Source of the DNA: JAXLWB01 sp046328715
GTDB taxonomy: Bacteria > Chloroflexota > Anaerolineae > Caldilineales > Caldilineaceae
Direction of reading: 5' to 3'
Length of the DNA stretch: 64,000 nucleotides
Assembly (NCBI GenBank): GCA_046328715.1
Contig: JAXLWB010000011.1
Location: 62,001-126,000, forward strand
In this document: one piece after another, positions 8,534 to 17,700 of the stretch
Numbering within the stretch: the first letter of the stretch is position 1
Layout: each line of letters begins with the position of its first letter
Translations under genes and position numbers: made by a program
The notes under the pieces: generated by a model
Seen by the model: only the letters and a program-made list of their open reading frames with translations
What the model was told of the DNA's origin: nothing
Databases searched by the model: none

Positions 8534-8766
8534 ACGGAAACCAAAGAGTAAACCAAATCGGGGTCCTTTTCCAGCGTTAACACAATAGTCATGAGTATAT
8601 CACAGTGAGTGCGCAAACGTTATCACACTTCCCTGGCAATGCTAACGTCCTGCTAACGGCACAAAAATAAGCTACGTTTACTTGGCAGTGACGGAGCTTG
8701 GAGATTGATATTCATCTGTATTTGTCGCCCTATCTCCACGCACAACTATTATAAACGGAGGTTTTG
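8534..8766. promoter_or_regulatory. Divergent promoter region, SARP regulator / giant protein
   Basis: A 233-bp gap between the two divergent starts. It holds the direct repeat at 8640-8658, a TATTAT near 8747, and the strong ribosome-binding site GGAGG at 8758-8762 for the rightward gene. No other gene fits. Confidence 0.5.
8640..8658 (+). promoter_or_regulatory. 11-bp-period direct repeat, possible SARP box
   Basis: TGCTAACG occurs at 8640-8647 and again at 8651-8658, exactly 11 bp apart. SARP regulators are known to bind heptamer direct repeats with 11-bp (one helical turn) spacing near target promoters. The adjacent divergent gene encodes a SARP-type protein. Two units only and no third in phase, so this is a candidate site. 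Confidence 0.4.
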
Positions 8767-11700
8767 ATGAAATTATCACGTTGGTTGCTCATTTTATTAG
8801 TTTTATTTTTGGCCGGTGGAGGGTATCTCTGGAACAGTGCGATTACACGCGCTTCCTCTGCCAACCCAGTGATGGATGCTTGGGAGATGGCAAAGCAACG
8901 GGGAAGTTACCAGTTTAGCAGCGATGTGACCCAAACCACGACACCGTTGGCAACCCTCAAAAACGTCGGACGCAGCAGCCGAACCGACGAATTGCACTTG
9001 GAAGGCCAGACCAATCTCCAAGCAAAAAGCATGTTGCTCCATCTTTGGGCACGTGGCGGTAGCGCCTACGATGCCAATAGCGGGCTAGAGGTGAAGGTCG
9101 AAAATGGCAAGACCCGCGTGCGTCAAGCGGGCGGCGATTGGCAAGACAAGGGTGATCTCGCTGGCTCCATCGCCCCCAACGGCGACTTTATGACCTTCCT
9201 CTCCGGTCTAACCGATGTGCAGAAGATGGGCAGCGAAAGTCGCGGTGGCATTCACTTCACCCGCTACAGCTTCCGCATCGACGGCCCAGCCGTGGCCAAC
9301 TTTGTACGCGACCAAATGCAGCAAACGATGAGTGCTAACGGCGAACTGCCACCTGGCATTCAACTGCAATCACCCGCCCAATATGCCCAGATGAACGGCA
9401 ACGGCGAAATCTGGATCACCGACGCTGGTCTGCCCCTGCGCCAAATCCTCAACCTTACCTTCCCTCCACAAAAGGACGAAGTGGTAAGCGGAAAGATTGT
9501 GACCGATTTTACAGGATTTTCAGAAGTAGCGAGTGGCGGGTGGCGAGTGGCGAGTGGAATCGACCTTGCAATCCGCAATTCGCAATCCGCATTCCGCAAT
9601 TTCGCCACGCCCTTTTTTATGTTGTTCCTCGGCATCGGTTTTTGCATCACTGTGATTCTTAGACGGAGCTCACGCAGGCTTTGCAGCGCCTTGGTGATTG
9701 CGATTATCTGCTCGCAACTGAGTTTGCCACTTCTGCAAACGTTCCGTATCACTGGATTTCTAGACACGCAAAGTGCAAAAGCTGCCTCGTTGGATGATCA
9801 ACGGGTGCAAACTGAAATTCAGGAGACAATCAAGCAAAACGTGGAAGCCCATCAATTTGATCCGCTGGCTGATCCTGCGCAAGCCGCCGACGCGCAACTT
9901 GCCGCCGCTGCAGCAGCCAACACCGAATTGCCCGAACCAAGCATTCCCGAACCGCTCACGGCTCCCAACAACGGGCAAGACACGGACCACGATGGCCTTA
10001 CTGACTTTCTTGAAGAGCGCATCGGCACCAGCACCACCATCTCCGATACCGATGGCGACCTGATTAGCGACGGCCAGGAAGTGTTAGGTTTTACGCTGGC
10101 GGGCAAACTTTGGCATAGCGATCCCTTGGCTCGTGACAGCAACAGCGACGGCCTGCCCGACACCACCGAATGGCGCATCGACAAGAACAATGACGGGCTC
10201 CCCGACGACACCGACAACGATGGCGTGCCGGATCTCTTCGACGAAGACAACGACGGCGATGGCGTGGCCGATTCGCTCGATATCTCCCCCTATACGCAGT
10301 TGCATCCTGGCTCTGCCAACAACAGCTTCTTCAAGGAAAGCTCACCCTTTAGCTACAAGATTGATAATCTGAATGCAGGCAAGCCGATCTTTGTCGATTT
10401 TCAACTACGCCCCAAGGATGACCGCCATCTCTGGTATGCGCTGAGTGTGCTCGACTGGCCCCACGATGTCGAAGGCCAGATCCAGGACGGTGACGACAAG
10501 AGTTTTGCCGATGTCAACGGTGCCAATCCTGGTACGGAACCAAATCCCGCTGATGCCTTTGGCGACATGCGTCTGATCCCGATGCTCGAAGTGCGCATGA
10601 AAGCTGCCTCTGCCAACCTGCCCAGCGAAGACGACCTGCTTGCCTACAACACCTCGGTCAATGATCTGACCACGGGCGGCGCTACCAAAGTTGCCTACGT
10701 GCCGATCCGCCTGATCAACGACACCAAGAGTGGCAGCCGTGTCGCCTTTCAAGCCCGTATGCCCTACAAAGCGATCGGCAGTTGGAACGATCTCCACGAA
10801 GCGCGTCTGGTCTGGGTGGTACAGGGCTTGCTCGACCTCTGCAAATCGCAGGTCGATGGCATCTGTGTCGAATATACCAGCCAGAATCAGCCGGAAGTGA
10901 TTCAGAGCTACTACGATGAATGGTCGATCACTGGCTTTGCCGTGCGCGAGGATCATGGCAGCAGCACTGCGCTGATCTACGAAGATCCGTCCGTCGACAA
11001 CGACCTCAAAGACGATGGCAACCTGGTCAGCCTGGCCTATGTTCTCGACAACACCTTCTTAGCGGGACGCGATCAGGATAATAACCAGCAAGTCGATATG
11101 CCGCTCTCCGAAATTGCCCGCCGCTTTGACCGTCTCACCAACGGCTCGGTGCCGCTTGACCAGCGCTACGAACTCTCCAATACCCTGCGGGTGGAGTCCA
11201 AAACCTTCCCCACCTTTGACGCCGCGCTGATGACCACTGCCATGACCAGCACCAAAAGCATCCTGGATGGTCGCTTCACCAATTCCTGGAAGCAAGACAA
11301 CACACTCAAGCCGGTGATCCTCTTTGCCCAGGAGAGCCAATATCGGACGCAGAGCCTCGATCTGCTGGGCGGCAATGGCGTCACCGCCAACAATGGTCAA
11401 CTGACCATCGATTTCAAGCCGGGTGGCACGCCTACACCAGTTGAAACCAGCGTGGGCATGAAAATTTCCATGTTCTGCTCCGTGGCAGGGGCCAATCCTG
11501 ACTGGCAAGGCTGTGATCTAACCACAATGTGGGATGAACTCTTTACCCGTTATGCTGCCCACAGCCAACTTGCTGGCGACACGGCGCTGGTTGGCCAGAT
11601 GCGCATGGGCCTCATCCGCATGTTCTTCATCGTCCTTGCCCAGGGCGTCACCAACATCATCAAGCAGGATGCCACGATTATCCTCCCTCCCAGTGGCTTT

Positions 11701-14700
11701 CAACTCTTGGACGATGAGATCCTGCTCAAGGTGCGCGCGGCGGGTAAAGGCGTGGCTGCCCTGGTCGCCTTCATTACCAATATTGCTACCTTTGGCTCGG
11801 AAGCAGTCAGCACCTCCGTGGTCAAACAGATTGCCGGACTAGGCAGCAAAGAGTTTGCCAAAGGCCTAGGCGTCGATGGTATTGTCCTCACCAAACTGAG
11901 CAAACTATGGGCCTCCTCCACCAAAGCCAAGATCGGCATTGTCGGCACGGCCATCGGCGTGGTGGTGGTGTTATTGTTGGCGGCAGGACTGCTCGCTGCC
12001 TACCTCATCACCAATGAATCGGCGCAAAACACGGTGCTCAATAAAATTGTGCCCATCGCTGTGCCACTCGTGTTGGCACTAATCCCTGTGATTTCGCTCA
12101 CGATGCAGGCTGTGCAGATTGCGCAGCTCTATCGTGGACTAGAGTTTTCTGTCGGCGTCACCGGTGCCACCACCAAGATCTTCACCGGCAGCTCGGTGTT
12201 GAGCGGAACCTCGCGTGCCTCCAGCGTCGTCGGGGCAGTGATTCAAATTGCAGTCGTCTGGGGCATGTTCATCTACCAGATGGTGGACAGCAAAGTTTCG
12301 GTCTTTAGCCCCGAATTTAACCAAGCGCTCGCCCAGGTGATTGCCGCCACCATTTTGATTATTACTCTGGCCGTGCTTTCGGCGACCGTGATCGGCTTGA
12401 TCATCGTCACCATCATCGCCCTGATCGATGGTATTCTCACCGCGATCTGCGAATTAGGCGTGGATGAACTGCGTCAGGTCCCCGGCTTTGATGGCGCCTG
12501 TTTTACCCTCAACACTGCCGCCACCGTGGTGCTGACCAAGTTGCTTTACTCCTACGACTCGATGATCGACACCGATCGTGACGAGATGGTCACCACTGAA
12601 GGGCCGAGTGTACAACTCGCCGACCCGCAGCGTGGCTTTGTCGCCAACAACCCGATCTCGGTGACCTTGCCGGTGACAACCACCGTAGTTCACAAAGACC
12701 CCAAGCCGGAAAATTGGATGCACATCCTGCCCTACATCTGGCTTTTCTCGGAAGATAATATCAAGACGACAACCTTCCGCTACGAGCTTTCCACCGCCGA
12801 AAACGATGTGACGGTTGAACGCAACGAAATGAACAACCAGTGGACAGTCAGCCAGGACCACACCTTTGCCGCCAAGGCGATGTACAAGGGCGTTGCCCGC
12901 TTTGACCCCAAGGTGACCGGCATCAACTTGCAGCCTGGGCTCAATCAAGCGCCCGATCTTTATCTTAACACCGGCTTTGCCCTTCCGGCCTACGAGTGTT
13001 GGACGATTCCCAATCCGATCCCACCCTTCTTCCCGTCGGTCATTCCGATTTGTTACGTGCGTGACATTGAGAGCAACAACTCGACCTTGATCAACCAACT
13101 CAAGCTCGACATTCTACCATCGACCTTTGATGGTCTGGTCGCCAAGGCCGACGCAGGCGATGGTGGCTTCCGTCTGAATTGGGATTCAGCCTTCCAGACG
13201 CTAGCCGATGCCGACGGTGATGGCTTGATCAGTGTCGGTCGCAACGGCCTCGACCCCAACGACAACAACCCCGACAGTGATGGCGACGGGTTGAGCGACC
13301 TCTACGAAGTGCAGTGGCGCAACACCGGCGAACCGATATCACCCGTCTCCTGGGACACCGACGGTGATGGCTTGAGTGATGGCCAGGAGTTGGCACTCGG
13401 CACCAGCCCAGCCATCAAGGACACCGACAATGACGGTCTCTCCGACGGAGAAGAGGTCTATCATCAGGTCTTTACCTTCGACGGCAACAGCGGCAAAGCC
13501 ATTGGTACAACGCAATGGACTGGCGGCTGGACGGTTGCCATTACCGGCACGCAGAGCTTGAGCGTTACGGTTTCCTCCGATCCGAACACGCCCGATACTG
13601 ACTTTGATGGCATCAGCGACCAGGCCGAGAAGGAATTGGCAACCAACCCTGACCCAGCCAAGCGCCTCGATCCCGATGGCCGCCCCTACCATCCGATGAT
13701 CGCAAACAAGAATCCATTGATCGTGTTGACCGCAGTGGATGACAAAGATCGCATCATCAAGCCCAGCCAGGCATTGATCTATACCACCACGGTCACCAAT
13801 CTCGGTGCGCCGTTTGCGGCTGGTGGTTTGGAAGTACGTGCGCCAGCCACGTTGGGTACACCCTTCAGCACCTACAAACTCGAACTCGACCAGACCAATG
13901 TCGTCACCAAGCAGACCAATCTCAGCGTGGCGGCCAATGTGACTTCGCAGAATATCAATATCAACAGCTTTGCTCGGGCTCGCTTGGTCAATCTCAACCC
14001 GGTACCATGGAAATGGCTGACACCAACCCCTGGCTCGTTGGGCAGCTTTAACCGTGCCGTGATGGGCTCTGAGGTCGCAGCCAGCAACTATAGCCGTCAG
14101 GATAGCTTTGCCGTGACCGCGCTAGTGCGCAACAACGATGACTTCCCGGAAAGCTCACTCTCACCACACATTGTCTTCCGGGGCGATGTGGCTGGCTGGA
14201 ATGAAGCAGGCGGAGAGTTCAATGCCCTCGACGTCGATAACAGTGATACTTCGGCCATGCGTACGCGCACCAGTTCGGATGTAGCTTGCACCGAAGATGG
14301 CAAGTGCTTCTATGTCTGGGATCATTATGACAACTGCCGTACAGTGAACATCCCGTCGTTTGTGGTCAACCAATCGGAACCGGAAGAGCCGAATTCGGAT
14401 ATTGCCATCTATATTCAGCGCAATGCCAGCTTTTTGCGCCCTGGCGAAAATGCCGTGGAGTTGCTGTACAATGCCGCCAACCTCACCACTGGGCAGAGCG
14501 TTGTCATCAACAAATCCAACCAGTTGTGTGGCTTCAATGGTACTTTCCAAGTGTGGGAGTATGACACGAGCAACGTTCCCAGCATCAATCCTCCCGGCGC
14601 AGCAACCATGTACAAGTTGCCGCGTACAATCTTTAACGATAATTTCTGGACCTACGAGGGCAAAGCGCAAAACAGCACTGTGCGTGTAACGCTGACGATT

Positions 14701-17700
14701 GATGACTTTGCCGAGCAGAAGAATGTGATCGTCGGTTCGGTCACTGGGCAACTGCCGACCGCTGTAAACAAAGGACAGTTTACGCTTACCCAAGACCCTG
14801 CAACCGTTCAGCACAATGACTATGCGCCAGTCGTGGCGACCAATGGCAAAGAATTCTTTGTGGCCTGGGAACGGATCACAGGAATTTCTAATCTGGGTCA
14901 ATTCAACATGTTCTCGCAGATTGTCACCCGGCGCTTCGATTCGTCTGGTGCGGCGTTGGGCAACGAAGTGATGTTGAATACCCGTCAGGTTGCTGGCCCT
15001 GGCGACTTTGCACCCCAAAACTACACCTCACTTGACGTTGCCTGGATTGGTGATGCCTGGCGGGTGATCTGGCGGCACTACTTCACAGGCAATCTGGAGG
15101 TGGCCGACTTTGATGTAAACGGTGCGCTGATCGCCAATAGCCAACGGGTGCTGGCCGCCGATTCGCAAGCTGGCAACGCCTTTAGCGGCAAAATTGCCTG
15201 GGATCCCAACACGGGCAAACACATCGTAGTCTATCAAAATACTCAATTCAAGCCACGGGCCATTGTCATGCAGAATCGCAGCGATACGGGCACAGCTTTC
15301 AACCTCTCAGAAACACAATTCATCGAACCGTTGGTGGCCTATCACCCGGCGGCGCGTGGCTGGCTGATTGGGTTAAATGTTTACCCGCAGACGTTGCAGT
15401 ATCTGTTACTCAACCCCGATGGCTCGCCGATGAGCAACTTGGCCGCTCAAAGCGTGGATTGGAGTGAGAGTGGTGCGGGTCTCTACAATCCCAATGCGTT
15501 GGCCTGTCCGGCAGTCACTTCGCAGCCAGCCCTGTTGTTGCCCTTTGAAGAATTGCCTGCTGCGACGATTTTTGCTGACACATCGGGCAACAATCACCCG
15601 GCAACGTGTAGCGGTAATGGCTGTCCCCTGGCGGGCATTGAGGGTGCACCGAATGCGCCGCTCTCCGATTATGGTCTGCTCTTCAATGGCGTTAATCAGC
15701 AACTTCAGGTTGCAGGCGTGACTGGGGTCACTGGGAAAACCTTTAGTGCGGCGTTCTGGATCAACACCAGCAGTGTAAACAGCAACTTGACTGGCATTCT
15801 CAGCGCCAACCCTTGGCTTGTCGGCGTGCAAAATGGCAAGATCCGCTTTCAGAGCGGCATTGTGAGTGCCGAATCGAATGTCAGCATTGCCGATGGCAAC
15901 TGGCATCATGTCGTGGTGGCGCAGAACAATACCAAACTGGCGATCTTTATCGACGGCGTGGAGCGTGGTGGCGCGGGCGATTCCAACACAGGGTCGTTGG
16001 TGCAGCCGTTCGATTTGACGATTGGTAGTGCTGGCCCCGTTAATTTCTTCAACGGTGCACTGGATCATGTGATGCTCTTTGATACGGCGCTTGACAAAGC
16101 GACTGCTACGGCCTTGATGAATCGCACGCTGAATTCATACTGCCTGGCAACCAACACCATGTTCAACGATGTCAACAAACCAGCTCGTGTGCAGACGATG
16201 CGCCTCAACCTGCAAGAACAGGATATCCGCGGCGGCGTGATCAAAGCCTCCAACGGCCTCAGCCTGACCATCGACGCCGACCCACCCACATCGACCCTCA
16301 CCTCGTTGGTCGCTGGTGAGCACGTCCAGGGCGTGACCAACCAGACTTTGATCATTGGCGGTAGCGCCTTTGACAAACATGGCATCGCCTTTGTCGAAGT
16401 CAGCGTCAACAATGGTCCCTTCCAGTTAGCCAATGGTGCCGCCACCTGGACCTTCTCCCTGCCGTTGACCGAAGGAGCTATCTCGATTCGCAGCCGAGCC
16501 ACCGACATTGCTGGCAACGTGGAAACTTCACCTCAGGCTACTACCATCATTGTTGATGGGACCAAGCCAAGCCCCACCCTAACCCTTCCCAACACAGGGA
16601 GGGGACGGTCACGGGACGGGCGGTCTGTCGAGACTGGGGCAGCGAGTGTGCCGGTGTTGCAACCTACGCGGCAGGCGGATAACCGTTGGAATGTCTTCCT
16701 CAGCGGCAATGTCAGCGACCCGAATTCAGGCAACAGCGCAGGCAGTGGCGTCACCAAGCTTGAAGTGTTGCTGCAAAGCGCCGACCCAGTCGCAGTGGGC
16801 AACGACTGGCAGATTGCCACGCTCAACGCTGGCAGTTGGAATCTGCTCTACCACTTCGCCGACGGCACGACTGACCCCAGTGGCCCCTATACTGTGACCG
16901 TCCGGGCAACCGACGAGGTGGGCAACATCGGTCTAGTCGATGCGGCCATCATCTTGGATAGCCGTGGCCCCAACGCCATTCTCAACCAGAACGATGCCGT
17001 ACGTCAGCTGATCGACACCGACGTAGTCAAGCTGAGCGGCGTGGTCAGCGATGCCAGCGGCGTCGCCAATCTCGATGCCATTTTTACACCGATCCGCCAA
17101 GTACTGGCCTATTCGGATACAGTCATGCTGCTGCCCTTGGAGGAAAGCTCGGACACACTTTGGTTCAACGATCGCACGACCTTCAACCACGACGTGACCT
17201 GTGCCACCTCCGGCTGTGTCACTGCTGGCCAGCCAGGACGCGTCGGTAAGGCAGTGCGCTTCAACAACGTGGCTGTGCTCAACCTGCTCGATGCCAGCCA
17301 ACTTGACTTTGACGCCAACAGCAGCTTCTCGATCCAGACCTGGCTGCGCACCTCCCAGTCTGATGCAGGACTGTTGGGCAAAGAGAATGGCAACAGCGGT
17401 TATGCCTTACGTTTGAGCGGTGGCAAAGTCGCTTTCAAACTCAACGGTGCGGTCGTGCTGACCAGCAATGCCGCAGTCAATGACAACCAGTGGCACCATG
17501 TGGCGGCCGTGGTTGATCGTAGCAGTGGCAAGGCTAGCCTCTTTGTCGATGGTGTGGCCCAGCCTAGCGTCAACTTCACTGGCAATCTGAGTAATGCTGG
17601 CAAGTTACAGATCGGCGGACCTGGCTACACGGGGCTGCTCGACGAAGTAGCAATCTTCAATGTGCCATTGACACCCTTCCTGGTGCAAGGCTTGTTCGAG

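Noticed and set aside
9360..9767. Minus-strand 135-codon frame within the giant gene
   Set aside because: Its apparent protein pattern comes from the in-frame word repeats read on the other strand.
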